Source of the DNA: Acidocella sp. 20-57-95
GTDB lineage: Bacteria; Pseudomonadota; Alphaproteobacteria; Acetobacterales; Acetobacteraceae
Length of the DNA: 64,000 bases
NCBI GenBank assembly: GCA_002255575.1
Contig: NCAT01000010.1
Location: 1 to 64,000 of the forward strand
Direction: 5' to 3'
Shown: one piece after another, positions 38,116 to 48,126 of the stretch
How positions within the stretch are numbered: position 1 is the first letter of the stretch
Layout of the letters: every line of letters begins with the position of its first letter
The notes under the pieces: generated by a model
Databases searched by the model: none
Told to the model about the DNA's origin: nothing
Seen by the model: only the letters and a program-made list of their open reading frames with translations
Position numbers and translations under genes: made by a program

Positions 38116-39170
38116 GGGCGTTGGTCTCCGGTTTCAGGAAATAAAAACAATTTCTCAGAGTTGAGTATAATGTGGCCGGCACCGGTTGGCACCGCTTCTG
38201 GTTCAAAGCTGACCAGCGGACGAGACACGCCAGGCACCTGCCAGCGCACCCGGAAACGGCCAGCATCAAAATGCACGGACATTGCTTGTGCCGGAATGCC
38301 GGTGCCATTCGCAGCGCGGCAAACCCCGCCCTCGCGCCAGAATAAGCGGGCGCGTGCCGTGGCAATATGCTGCGGTATCACGATGGCTGTGCCGCCAATA
38401 TCGAGAATTGTGCCATCCGGGCTGGCAGTGACGGGCACCGAGATGCCCCCCGCAGCGCCGGTGAAACGCGCGATATAGGCCGATTGCGGCTGGCGCCATA
38501 ACTCCTGCGGTGTGCCTTGCTGACGGATCACGCCATGTTCCAGCACCGCCACATGGTCTGCCATGTGCCAGCAATCTTCCGGGTCGTGGCTGACCAGCAA
38601 GGCCGAGATGCCCGCATCACGCACGGTTTCCAGCAGTTCCTCGCGCAATTTGTCGCGGGTTTCCATATCCAGGCTGGAAAGCGGTTCATCGAGCAGCAGC
38701 AAATAGGGTTTGGCGGCGAGCGCACGGGCGATGCCGACGCGCTGCTGCTGGCCACCGGAGAGCAAAGCCGGGCGGCGCTGCGCGAAGGCGGCCACACCCA
38801 GCCGGTCCAGCAATGCCATGGCAGCCTTGTTGCGGTCAGCGGTTTCAGGCGGCACCGCCAGGGCAACATTTTCGAGGCAGCTTAGATGTGGCCAGAGGGC
38901 AAATTCCTGAAATACCATGCCAAGCCGGCGTTTTTCAGCGGCGATGAAGTTGTTTTTGGAATCATCGACCAGCTTGCCATTAATCGTGATGCTGCCGGTA
39001 TCGGTGCGGTCTAGCCCGGCGGCCATGCGCAGCAAAGTGGTTTTGCCAGACCCGGATTCACCCGCGAGCACCAGAAATTGTCCCGGTTGTAGGGCGAGTG
39101 AAATATCCTTCAGCACCACGCGGCCAGCAAGCTTGCGGCTGGCGCCGATGATCTCCAGGCTCATCGTCAT
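38112..39170 (-). CDS. ABC transporter ATP-binding protein (ferric-type)
   Basis: 352 residues. Walker A GESGSGKTTLL, Q-loop FQEFALWPH, signature LSGGQQQRV, Walker B LLLLDEPLSSLD, H-loop SHD. The C-terminal about 110 residues form a TOBE-type regulatory domain as in FbpC/PotA-like ATPases. Coupled by overlap to the permease (upstream) and the COG4280-like gene (downstream). A second ATG lies six bases inside (39164). Confidence 0.92.
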   Translation of the reverse strand: MTMSLEIIGASRKLAGRVVLKDISLALQPGQFLVLAGESGSGKTTLLRMAAGLDRTDTGSITINGKLVDDSKNNFIAAEKRRLGMVFQEFALWPHLSCLENVALAVPPETADRNKAAMALLDRLGVAAFAQRRPALLSGGQQQRVGIARALAAKPYLLLLDEPLSSLDMETRDKLREELLETVRDAGISALLVSHDPEDCWHMADHVAVLEHGVIRQQGTPQELWRQPQSAYIARFTGAAGGISVPVTASPDGTILDIGGTAIVIPQHIATARARLFWREGGVCRAANGTGIPAQAMSVHFDAGRFRVRWQVPGVSRPLVSFEPEAVPTGAGHIILNSEKLFLFPETGDQRP

Positions 39171-40717
39171 GGCGTGAGGGGTCTTTCAGCTTGCGGGCGG
39201 GTGACCAGATGGATGGCGAGGCTGAAGCCGAAAGCCAACACGCCGATGGCGGCCATGCCGAGCAAAGCCAGCCGGGCAGCATCACCGTAGCGGGCCATCA
39301 TATCATCGGTCACAATGGCGACACCCAAAGGCATGGCACCGGGCACATAGAGAAGTTCAGAAATCGGCAATTCATACATCACCCCAGCAGTGACCAGCAG
39401 CCAGGCATAAAGGCCCGGTTTGGCGAGCAAGGTGGCCTCGATATCGATGATCCGGGTGAGGGTGGGGAGGGCAAATATACGCGCGGCTTCATCGAGCTTT
39501 TTGTCAAGCTGGCCGATCGCCGTGCCCATCAGGCGGATGGCAATGGGCAAAGCACCGGCGGCGTAAGCGATCACCAACAGCAGCACTGTGCCGTAAAGTG
39601 GCAGATATTGGTTATTGAAGGCGATCACGTAGCCCGCCCCGAGAATCAGCCCCGGCACCGCCATGTTGGCCGAGAGCAGGCCTTGCAGCAAAGCTGGGAA
39701 CCAGAGGCTCCGCCCGGCTTGTAGCTTGAGGATGATCACGGCGATGGCCAGCGCAATGCTGGCCGCTAACATGCCGTAGCCGAGCGAGCGGAAAATCGCA
39801 TCAAGTGATTGGGTCTCGGCAACATCGCCGGACATAGCGATTGCCAGTAAAGCCAGCGTTGGTGCGGCGACGCCCAGGCCCCAGAGTAACCCGGCGCTGA
39901 TGGTTAAAAACAGATTTTCCGCGCGCGTGCAGGGGCGCGGCGGGTTACGGCGGGCGCGGCCATGGGTGAGCGCGGCCTGGTTGCGTGCCTGCACGCTGAG
40001 TTGCAGCACGGCCAGCGCCCCGGCAGTGAGGATGAGCCACCAGCAGAGTGAGGCTGCACCGGCAAAGTCGGTCGGGGTGGTATTGAGGCGCTGGTAGATT
40101 GAATAGGTGATGATCGGCAGCTTATTCGTGATGCCCAAGGTGGCAGGGATGCCGAATTCCTGCATTGTCTCGATCGCGGCGATGGTGAATGAGGCTGCCA
40201 TGGCGGGGAGTGCCAGACGTAGCCCCAGCATCCGCCGCCGCCAGACATTGACGCCCAGCACCAACGCGGCCTCAGCCAGTGCTGAGCTGCGTTGGGCAAA
40301 GGTGGCGCGGGCCACAAAGGCGGCGAATGGGACCGATTTCAGGCAATATAAAAATACCAACCCGGCCGGGCCTAAGAAAAGTTCACCAAACAGGCTGTTG
40401 CGGGCCAGCGGGTTGGTAAAAATGACCAACCAGCCGGTGGTAAGTACATAGCCGGGCGCCAAAAACAGCACCCAGAGCACCAGCGATAACGCGCCGATCA
40501 TGCGGCCCTGCATGGTTTCCAACATATAGGCGAACATTGCGCCCAGCGGTGCGACGATCACGCCCACCAGCAGCGCCAGGATGAGCGAGTCGAAATAGGC
40601 GCGGGGATCGACCCCGCTGGCGGCAGGGCTGAAAAGCGGCAGGCTGAGCAGGCGCGCCAGCGGGTAGACAAACAGGAACGCCAGCAGGGCCAGCAACAGC
40701 CCGCGCAATAGGCTCAT
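39167..40717 (-). CDS. ABC transporter permease, two fused domains (FbpB-type)
   Basis: 516 residues with about 12 helices: two BPD-transport domains in tandem, each with an EAA loop (AEAALVLGVNVWRRRMLGLRLALPAM in the first, LDEAARIFALPTLTRIIDIEATLLAKPGL in the second). This fused form is typical of ferric iron and thiamine/2-aminoethylphosphonate importers. Four-base overlaps with both neighbours make one transcript likely. Confidence 0.9.
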   Translation of the reverse strand: MSLLRGLLLALLAFLFVYPLARLLSLPLFSPAASGVDPRAYFDSLILALLVGVIVAPLGAMFAYMLETMQGRMIGALSLVLWVLFLAPGYVLTTGWLVIFTNPLARNSLFGELFLGPAGLVFLYCLKSVPFAAFVARATFAQRSSALAEAALVLGVNVWRRRMLGLRLALPAMAASFTIAAIETMQEFGIPATLGITNKLPIITYSIYQRLNTTPTDFAGAASLCWWLILTAGALAVLQLSVQARNQAALTHGRARRNPPRPCTRAENLFLTISAGLLWGLGVAAPTLALLAIAMSGDVAETQSLDAIFRSLGYGMLAASIALAIAVIILKLQAGRSLWFPALLQGLLSANMAVPGLILGAGYVIAFNNQYLPLYGTVLLLVIAYAAGALPIAIRLMGTAIGQLDKKLDEAARIFALPTLTRIIDIEATLLAKPGLYAWLLVTAGVMYELPISELLYVPGAMPLGVAIVTDDMMARYGDAARLALLGMAAIGVLAFGFSLAIHLVTRPQAERPLTP

Positions 40718-41730
40718 GGCGCAGACATGGTCTTTGCAAACCAGCTATCAATGTCGTTCTGCAAGGAACCCCAATGGCTGGGGTCCAGCGTCACGGTATT
40801 GATGGTGCTGAGGGCTGGCATTTCGGGCAGCGGTGCCGGTGCGTCGGTGCTGATCGGCCAATATTCGCCGTCAGAATTGCCTTGTGTCTGGCGCAGTGCC
40901 TGGACATCTGGGCGCATCACGAAGGCCATGAATTTAGCAGCATCCTGTTGCTTGCGGCTATTCAGGCCAGCAGCTTGCACCATCACATTTGGCAGCACAA
41001 AGGCCGGGTTGGGGAAGATGATTTTCAAGTCGGGGTGCGATTTTGCAAAGTAGATCGCCGCGGAAGATTGCACGATCGCGAGGCTGATGGCCTGTGATTG
41101 CAAGGCGGCCAGGGTAGCGGAGTTTTTGGAATACATGTGCAGCCCATTGGCCTTAAGCCCTTGCACATAGCCCTGCCCTTGTGGCCAGCCACCGGCGTTG
41201 TTCAGCATGCCGGCGAGCATGGGGTAGGTGGGGCCTGAAATTGAGGGATCATTCATGCCAATCTGGCCTTGATAGGCCGGCTTTGGCAGGTCAGCCCAGG
41301 TTGCCGGCGGGTTGGCCAAGCGCTTCGGGTCGTAGATGTAAACGCCAGCCAAGGTCACGCCGGTCGGGATATAGGCGCCTTGCGGACTGAGCATGGTCTG
41401 GCCGGTGGCGGTCAGATTGGCAGGTGCCGGAAGGTTATGGGCCAACAGACCAGCTTGATCGAGCGAAACCGCTGCGGTGGCGCCGTCAAACCACGCAATA
41501 TCCCAGTCCGGGTGCGTACCTTGCGAGACGATACGGGCCATCAGGCTGCCGGTTGAGAGGCTGACCGCGCTTACTTTAATGCCGGTTGCCTTGGTAAAGG
41601 CGGCAGCTACGGCGGGGCCGTAATCGAGCCCTGAATAGAGCACTAAGCCGGGGTCGGGTGTTGGCCACAACAATACCGCGCCGATCGCGATGATGATCGC
41701 TGAAACGACACCCGCCAGTAATTTCCGCAT
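40714..41730 (-). CDS. ABC transporter substrate-binding protein (ferric-type)
   Basis: 338 residues from the ATG at 41730 with GGTGGAA upstream; a longer frame to 41811 is not supported. The N-terminal signal/anchor (MRKLLAGVVSAIIIAIGAVLLW) lacks a lipobox. The mature start GLVLYSGLDYGPAVAAAFTKATGI is typical of Fe(III)/thiamine/phosphonate-type family binding proteins (FbpA/AfuA group). It is the first gene of the operon SBP-permease-ATPase-COG4280-like-small protein. The actual ligand is not clear; iron is an inference. Confidence 0.85.
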   Translation of the reverse strand: MRKLLAGVVSAIIIAIGAVLLWPTPDPGLVLYSGLDYGPAVAAAFTKATGIKVSAVSLSTGSLMARIVSQGTHPDWDIAWFDGATAAVSLDQAGLLAHNLPAPANLTATGQTMLSPQGAYIPTGVTLAGVYIYDPKRLANPPATWADLPKPAYQGQIGMNDPSISGPTYPMLAGMLNNAGGWPQGQGYVQGLKANGLHMYSKNSATLAALQSQAISLAIVQSSAAIYFAKSHPDLKIIFPNPAFVLPNVMVQAAGLNSRKQQDAAKFMAFVMRPDVQALRQTQGNSDGEYWPISTDAPAPLPEMPALSTINTVTLDPSHWGSLQNDIDSWFAKTMSAP

Positions 41731-42578
41731 GATTTCCACCTGCCATTTAACCTGTGAGGCAATAGGCAGCGTTGCGAGATGATGCAATCGACCGCGCACC
41801 ATGCCGAACAAAATTCACAAAAGCTTCTAATTAATTTCACAAAACCATCAGACTGCAGTGACCTCTGGCGTAACCACCGCTGCGGCCTGGTCACCCGTGA
41901 TTGTACCTGACGGATAGGGGCAATCTTTGAGGGGCTGAGAGGCGCTGCCCAAGGCGTTTGTGTTGGTTCCTCTTGAACAGAGAGGATGGGAATTAGAAAT
42001 CGACAAAGACGTATAGAAATGTCTGGCGCGGTTGGCTTGCAGGGTGTCGATTAAGGAGTGAGCGGTATTCATAATGTGACAGGCAACCCAGCATTAGTTA
42101 CAGACATTCAAACATATATTCAAAAATAAGCGCCATCGCGTATGAGGCGCGATTATGGGTATTAAGTTTCGCCGTAACGCGCAATAAAAACGAGCCGTTT
42201 TGCAACGATTATTGCGGGCATTTTGGTGCGGCAAGCATGCGCATTGCGGCCCGCAACCGAGGTGTCGCTTGGGGTTAAGGTGAGATGCGCGTGTTTTTGT
42301 CATCATCCTACACGCAGTCGCGTTTATCGGCCTCGGAGCAGCCAATATCTTCAACCCCGATACGACGAAGCTGTTGATCTTTGATCCCACGACAAACCAA
42401 TTGGGTTGAAGTCACGTCATCCGGCACGGTATGCAAAGTCTTCTGGCGCGCCGCCTGTAAGGCGGGAACGCCAAATTGCCAGGTTCACTAAGTGTGGGCT
42501 AAGTGTTTCGCGCTATAGTTGGTCCACAGGTTTAGTGATGGGTGATGCAGTGGTTCTGAAATTGCTAAAGCAAAAATA
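41731..42578. other. 848-base gap between the ABC operon and the RND operon
   Basis: Both flanking operons are divergent from here. A minus-strand frame of 74 codons (41848-42072) lacks a ribosome-binding site and known similarity. The patch GGGGCTGAGAGGCGC...TTGAACAGAGAGG (41931-41995) superficially recalls a TPP aptamer on the plus strand but lacks its conserved second half. AT-rich sequence at 42100-42200 may hold a promoter. Nothing else is supported. Confidence 0.4.
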
Positions 42579-43994
42579 ATGTTTTCGATGAAGGGAAGTC
42601 GCTTATTGCCCAAAGCGCCGGATATGTCGCGGCAGTGGTTCTTGCCGCTGTTATTCATTCTTTCGAGTTGTGCGCATTATCAGCCTGAACCGCTCGTGAC
42701 GAAGGCCAATCTAGCGACCAGCCTCGCAGCTCTGCAACGCATGGTGCCGGTGACGGACCTCAACGCAAAACCGATGATTTTGCCGGAGACCGGACCACTT
42801 TCGGTAGACCAGGTTGGCTTACTGGCGATTTTGAACGACCCTGACTTGGCGGCTGAGTTTGGCCAGTTGCAGCAAGCCAAGGCATCGATGGTTAGTGGGA
42901 CCGCGTTACCCAACCCGCAACTAGGGTTTGGTGTTATGGCTCTGCTCGGCGGGCCGGCTTCCACCCCCTCATACGCTGCATCGCTCTCGCAGGATATCAC
43001 GTCGCTGATCACTTATCAGCCGCGGGCGGCGGCGGCGCGGGCGCAATTTGCCTCCGCCAATGCACAATTGCTCTGGCAGGAATGGCTGGTGGGGCAGCAG
43101 GCCCGCCTGTTGGCTGTTGCCATCTATGGCACCACGCAAGAGGTTGAATATCGAACGCAGGAATTAGCTGTTCTGAATGATGAGTTGGCAGAGATTCATA
43201 AAGCGGCCCTGGCCAATAATCTTACTTTGTCAGATGAGGGTCCGGTGGCCGCTGCTGTCGCGACTGCGGAATCTAGCCTCGCTACGGCGCGGTTGAGCTT
43301 GCAGCAATCGTGGCAAAGCCTCGATGCGTTGCTTGGCTTACAGCCATCTGTTCGATTTCAAATTTCGCAGCCTTCCGCTGTTGAATTGCCGGGCGACCTC
43401 GCGCCCTTGCTGGCCAGTTTGCCAGAACGGCGGCCAGATTTGCTGGCGCTCAAGCTGGGCTATCAGGCCGCTGATGAGCAAGTACGCGCTGCGATCCTGA
43501 GCCAATTTCCAGCACTCTCGCTTGGGCCTTCTTATGGGTCAGACACGTCTAATGTGCGGTCATCGGGGCCGCAGATAAATTTAGCGCTGCCGATTTTTGA
43601 CCATAACCAGGGCGGCGTGATGGCGGCACAAGCCACACGTGAGACATTGCATGCGCAATATCAGGCCGAGCTTGATCGCTCAGAAGGTAAGGTTGGTGCA
43701 TTGGTTGCCGATATCGCAGCGTTACAAGCAAATCTGGCTCATGCGCAGCAGGCGGCGGCGCATGCGAATGATAGGCTGGCTAGCGCAAACCAAGCTTATT
43801 CGCAAAATAACCTCGATCAACGTGGGTTGGCTGACTACCAGACCGCCGCCTTCGAGCGTGCGCTAGATGAGATCAATGATCAGACCGAATTGACCAGTGA
43901 CGAGCTCGCCATTCAAATCGAGTTAGGGCTTGGGCTGCCACAAACCCGGATCACTCCACAAATCGACCCAAGCACTGCGCCAGGTCAAAGGTGA
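42579..43994 (+). CDS. TolC/OprM-family outer-membrane efflux lipoprotein
   Basis: 471 residues from 42579, or 456 from the ATG at 42624, which would give the cleaner lipoprotein signal MSRQWFLPLLFILSSC (lipobox LSSC). Two outer-membrane efflux repeats with long coiled-coil helices (QLQQAKASMV..., LQANLAHAQQAAAHANDRLASANQAY). It forms the trimeric exit duct of a tripartite pump. Unusually for such operons the duct gene comes first, followed by adaptor and pump. Confidence 0.88.
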   Translation: MFSMKGSRLLPKAPDMSRQWFLPLLFILSSCAHYQPEPLVTKANLATSLAALQRMVPVTDLNAKPMILPETGPLSVDQVGLLAILNDPDLAAEFGQLQQAKASMVSGTALPNPQLGFGVMALLGGPASTPSYAASLSQDITSLITYQPRAAAARAQFASANAQLLWQEWLVGQQARLLAVAIYGTTQEVEYRTQELAVLNDELAEIHKAALANNLTLSDEGPVAAAVATAESSLATARLSLQQSWQSLDALLGLQPSVRFQISQPSAVELPGDLAPLLASLPERRPDLLALKLGYQAADEQVRAAILSQFPALSLGPSYGSDTSNVRSSGPQINLALPIFDHNQGGVMAAQATRETLHAQYQAELDRSEGKVGALVADIAALQANLAHAQQAAAHANDRLASANQAYSQNNLDQRGLADYQTAAFERALDEINDQTELTSDELAIQIELGLGLPQTRITPQIDPSTAPGQR

Positions 43995-44001
43995 GCAATT
44001 G

Positions 44002-45048
44002 ATGTTTCAAAAAGTTTTTTTAACGGTGTTGTTAAGTGGGTGTCTCGGCGTAGGACTGAACGTGGCACGCGCAGATGACGGCTCATCCATATTGGTTACA
44101 ACGGCTGCCATCACCCAAGGCAGTTTGCCGCAAGTTGTTACGATGTATGGTAGCATCGCCACAGCAGCACCCGCACAGCAAACATTGGTCGCGCCATTGC
44201 AGGCGCAGGTGAGGGATGTGTATGTGCGTGCCGGGGCGGTGGTTGCGCAGGGAGCGCCGCTGTTGCGGTTTATGCCAACACCGGCCAGTGAACTTGCCTA
44301 CACACAGGCTGAATCAGCGGCAAAGCTGGCAACCGCTCTACAGCAACGCACCGAAACGCTGGTGATGGGCCACATGGCCACCGACCAGCAATTATTTCAA
44401 GCAAACAAAGATGCCGCAGATGCGCGTGCCACTTTGGCATCATTGAAGGCACAAGGCGCTGATGGGCCGCATATTATGCGTGCGCCCTTTAAAGCCATAG
44501 TGACCTCGGTGAATGCAGCACCTGGCGCGGTGGTGGCAGCCGGCGACGCGCTGGTGGGAATCGCGCCTCCTGACAAGCTTGAGCTTGCTGCCGGTGTTGT
44601 TCCAGACCAAGCCAATGCTGTAAATGTGGGTGATGCGGTCGTCCTCACGCCGATCGGGCAAGGGCCTGCAATAAATGGCAAAGTTTCTTTTCGTGCCGCT
44701 GTTGTTGAGGCTTCCAACGGCTTGGTGCCGGTCGATATCGAAGTGCTTGGTGGGCAGGCGATGCTGGGTGAAATGTTCCGCGCCGATGTGACGGTAGGGC
44801 AGGTCAGCGGTTATATTGTGCCACATGATGCGGTATTGGTGAATCCGGCAGGCCAAACCTATATTGTTCAAGATAATAAAGGTGCCGCAAAATTCGTGGT
44901 GGTGCAGGTACTGAATTCCACGCAGGATCAGGACGTGGTCAGAGGTCCGGTTGATATCAATGCGCCAGTGATCCGTTCCGGCAATTACCAGTTGAATGAT
45001 GGCGATAAGATCAGACTTTCTGACGATGCCGGGGATAGCGGTAAATGA
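44002..45048 (+). CDS. RND efflux periplasmic adaptor (membrane fusion protein)
   Basis: 348 residues from the ATG at 44002 (eight bases after the TolC-like stop; the longer frame overlaps it). Signal peptide MFQKVFLTVLLSGCLGVGLNVARA. A lipoyl domain split around a short helical hairpin: APLQAQVRDVYVRAGAVVAQGAPLLRF and HIMRAPFKAIVTSVNAAPGAVVAAGDALVGI. The hairpin (about 80-140) is short. It links the pump to the outer-membrane duct. Its TGA overlaps the pump ATG. Confidence 0.88.
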   Translation: MFQKVFLTVLLSGCLGVGLNVARADDGSSILVTTAAITQGSLPQVVTMYGSIATAAPAQQTLVAPLQAQVRDVYVRAGAVVAQGAPLLRFMPTPASELAYTQAESAAKLATALQQRTETLVMGHMATDQQLFQANKDAADARATLASLKAQGADGPHIMRAPFKAIVTSVNAAPGAVVAAGDALVGIAPPDKLELAAGVVPDQANAVNVGDAVVLTPIGQGPAINGKVSFRAAVVEASNGLVPVDIEVLGGQAMLGEMFRADVTVGQVSGYIVPHDAVLVNPAGQTYIVQDNKGAAKFVVVQVLNSTQDQDVVRGPVDINAPVIRSGNYQLNDGDKIRLSDDAGDSGK

Positions 45049-48000
45049 AGTTTGTCGAATGGATCGAGCATCATCGCCGGTCGCTTATATTTGTTGCGGT
45101 GGCACTTACACTGGCGGGGATGTTTGCGGCGTATTCAATGCCGGTTGGCCTGTTCCCGGTTGTTAATTTTCCGCGCATAAGAATTGAAGTGAATGCCGGC
45201 GACCGGCCGCCGCGGCAGCAGCTTTTGGATGTTACCGCGCCCATTGAAGAGACCCTACGCAGCATTCCACAGGCGCTAAATGTTGAATCGACAACTTCGC
45301 GCGGTTCGAGTGAAATATTTGTCGATTTCCCGTGGGGGGCGAATATGGACCTCGCTTTGCTCGGCGTGCAATCGGCGATTTCGCAAATTCTACCAAGCCT
45401 GCCGGCCGGAACATCGTATAAAGCCATTCAGATGCGACCGAATGTACTGATGCCAATGTCGGCCTACGCGCTGATATCGGACAGTGTTTCGCAGGTTGAT
45501 CTTAAAAACCTGACGACACAACAAATTGTGCCGCTACTCTCGAGCATTGAGGGGGTTGCGCAAGTAACCGCGTTAGGCGGACAAGACCGTGAGGTTGAGG
45601 TCAAGCTCGATCCTTCGAAGTTGAAAGCGTTTGGGTTAACGGTTTCCGATGTTACCACTGCCCTTAAAGATGGCAATAATCTTACGGCGCTGGGTCATTT
45701 GCAGGATAATGATCTGCTGTATCTCTTGCTCTCCAATAATGGTTTCACATCGGTTGATTCGGTACGCAATATTATGCTCCGAACGACAGGAGATAAAATT
45801 ATTCCGCTGACGGACCTTGGCAGCGTGCAAGAAGGTACAGTGCCCCAGCAGCTTTTGGTTGAAGACCAGGGCAAGCCTTCGGTTGAATTTGATGTATTTC
45901 AGCAAGCCAACGCAAACTCGGTTGCACTGCAGGCGCAAGTTGAGGCCAAGCTCAGCACGTTTATGAAGACGCAGCCAGCTTCTGTGCATCTCGTGAAATG
46001 GTATGACCAGACGCAGCTTGTCCGTGCATCAGCCCAGGCGGTTGAGGAAGCGATTCTGATTGGGCTGGTATTAGCGGCGATGGTTTTGCTGCTGTTTCTA
46101 CGAAATTGGCGGGCCACCTTGGTGGCGATCCTGGTTGTGCCGATGTCGATGTTTATAACTGTTTTGCTGCTCTATGCTCTGGGCATGTCATTTAACATTA
46201 TGACCCTTGGCGGGCTGGCCGCGGCGGTTGGGTTGTTGATCGACGATGTGATTGTGATGATTGAGCAAATTGCGCGCCGCGCCGGTGCGCCAGATGTGCT
46301 GTTGCCACAAAGTTCGGTACTGCTCGCGGCGACCGAGTTTTTGAAGCCCTTAACCGGCTCCAGCCTGGCGACCATTATTATTTTTATTCCACTTGCTTTT
46401 CTGACGGGTGTGACGGGAGCATTTTTTCGCTTTTTGTCTCTGACAATGGCGTCAGCGCTGATTATTTCCTACCTGCTAACAGCATTTACAGTGCCGCTAC
46501 TTGCCCGCACAATCATCGATTTTAAGAAATGGCACGATCCCGACCATGGCAAAGAAACGTGGCTGAAGCGCACCCATGGGAAATTACTGCGCGGGCTATT
46601 TGGCCGCCCCTTTATCATTGCCATCGCCGTGGTTGCGATGGTGGTTGTGGGCTATGTAGGTTTTGGGCATGTGGGGACTGGTTTTCTTCCCAAAATGGAT
46701 GAAGGGGGCTTCGTTCTGAATTATCGGACCAACCCTGGAACGTCGCTTGCGGAAAGCAACCGAGAATTGCAGCAGATTGAGGCAATTCTTAAACAAGACC
46801 CGGATGTTGCGGCGTATTCGCGGCGCACAGGTGCTGGCCTTGGAGGAGACCTGAACGAGCCCAACCAGGGCGATTTTTATGTGCGTTTAACTGACCCGCG
46901 CCAGCGGGCGGGCATTGATAAAATTATGGCCCGTATTACCGATGAAATTAACGCCAAAGTGCCCGGCGTTAATTTCGATACGGCGCAATTATTGAATGAT
47001 CAGATTGGCGACATGGTGGGCCGGCCGCAGCCCGTTGTGATTGACCTGAGTGCCAAGAACCCAGCGGTGCTGGGTGATGTTGCACAGAATGTTGCGGCGG
47101 CCATTGCTGCCGTGCGTGGCGTGGATCCGGCATCGGTGAATAATGGCGTGGTGCCGGCGGGTGACGCGCTTGATATTCAGGTTGACCCTGCGGCGGCTGC
47201 CATTGAGGGGCTGACGCCTGCACAGGTGCAGGCTCAGGTAAACACATATTTCGAGGGTGATGTTGTAACGCAATATCTCGGCATCGCGCGCGATGTTGGG
47301 GTGCGTGTTCAAATGATGGGGTCACAAACGGACCTGCGCCGTAGTGAGCTGTTGAACATACCAATTACAACGCCGGATGGGCATGTTTTTCCGCTGAGCA
47401 CGGTGGCCAAAATTAATTTTGTGGCTGGGCAGCCGCAATTAACCCGCAAAAACCTTGCACAAATTGTGGAGGTAACGGCCGAGATATCGGGACGGGACCT
47501 TGGTAGTACGATCAATGATATCAAGCAGGCGCTGCAAAAGCCAAACCTATTGCCAGCCGGTGTAACTTATACGCTGGGGGGGCAATATCAGCAGCAACAA
47601 ATCGCCTTCACCGGTATGCTGGAAGTATTTGCCGCCGCTTTGGTCGCTGAGATTATATTGCTGCTGTTTTTATATGAGCGCTTTATTTTGCCGATTATCA
47701 TTATTGCAAGCTCGGTTCTCTCAACAGGGGCGGTTTTTGTTGGCCTGTGGCTGACGGGGATTGAGTTAAATATCACTGCCATGATGGGGATGGTGATGAT
47801 TCTCGGCATTGCGACCGAGATGGCGATTTTTTACGTCTCGGAATATCAGGAGATGGAAAAACATATGCCGCCACGCGAAGCGCTATATGAAGCAGCGTTG
47901 AACCGTTTACGGCCGATTGCGATGAGCACAGTTGCGATGATTTTGGCGCTTTTACCGCTGGCTTTGGCCATTGGTGGGGCAGGAGATCAAATGCAGCAAC

Positions 48001-48101
48001 CGCTGGCGGTGGCGATTATTGCCGGTATTATTGTGCAGTTACCGATCGTTCTGCTTGCGATGCCAGTACTGATCGGTCTTACTTTAAGAAAAGCGCGGTA
48101 A
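45045..48101 (+). CDS. RND-family efflux pump
   Basis: 1018 residues, full RND length: 12 helices and two large periplasmic loops. Helix 4 has the double aspartate D400-D401 in GLLIDDVIVMIEQ, the proton relay of drug (HAE1) pumps. Helix 10 reads LGIATEMAIFYVSEYQ with E925 where drug pumps have lysine and metal (HME) pumps have glutamate, so it has features of both groups. Substrate cannot be assigned. Operon: duct, adaptor, pump; converges with cytochrome b561. Confidence 0.93.
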   Translation: MKFVEWIEHHRRSLIFVAVALTLAGMFAAYSMPVGLFPVVNFPRIRIEVNAGDRPPRQQLLDVTAPIEETLRSIPQALNVESTTSRGSSEIFVDFPWGANMDLALLGVQSAISQILPSLPAGTSYKAIQMRPNVLMPMSAYALISDSVSQVDLKNLTTQQIVPLLSSIEGVAQVTALGGQDREVEVKLDPSKLKAFGLTVSDVTTALKDGNNLTALGHLQDNDLLYLLLSNNGFTSVDSVRNIMLRTTGDKIIPLTDLGSVQEGTVPQQLLVEDQGKPSVEFDVFQQANANSVALQAQVEAKLSTFMKTQPASVHLVKWYDQTQLVRASAQAVEEAILIGLVLAAMVLLLFLRNWRATLVAILVVPMSMFITVLLLYALGMSFNIMTLGGLAAAVGLLIDDVIVMIEQIARRAGAPDVLLPQSSVLLAATEFLKPLTGSSLATIIIFIPLAFLTGVTGAFFRFLSLTMASALIISYLLTAFTVPLLARTIIDFKKWHDPDHGKETWLKRTHGKLLRGLFGRPFIIAIAVVAMVVVGYVGFGHVGTGFLPKMDEGGFVLNYRTNPGTSLAESNRELQQIEAILKQDPDVAAYSRRTGAGLGGDLNEPNQGDFYVRLTDPRQRAGIDKIMARITDEINAKVPGVNFDTAQLLNDQIGDMVGRPQPVVIDLSAKNPAVLGDVAQNVAAAIAAVRGVDPASVNNGVVPAGDALDIQVDPAAAAIEGLTPAQVQAQVNTYFEGDVVTQYLGIARDVGVRVQMMGSQTDLRRSELLNIPITTPDGHVFPLSTVAKINFVAGQPQLTRKNLAQIVEVTAEISGRDLGSTINDIKQALQKPNLLPAGVTYTLGGQYQQQQIAFTGMLEVFAAALVAEIILLLFLYERFILPIIIIASSVLSTGAVFVGLWLTGIELNITAMMGMVMILGIATEMAIFYVSEYQEMEKHMPPREALYEAALNRLRPIAMSTVAMILALLPLALAIGGAGDQMQQPLAVAIIAGIIVQLPIVLLAMPVLIGLTLRKAR

Positions 48102-48126
48102 TAAGCTTAAGCCCGCTTTGCACGTA

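Noticed and set aside
41915..41995. TPP-riboswitch-like CTGAGAG patch
   Set aside because: The conserved second half of the aptamer is absent, and the plus strand has no gene directly downstream that would be controlled by it.
41848..42072. 74-codon minus-strand ORF upstream of the ferric-type ABC operon
   Set aside because: No ribosome-binding site, no recognisable similarity and no conserved-looking motif.
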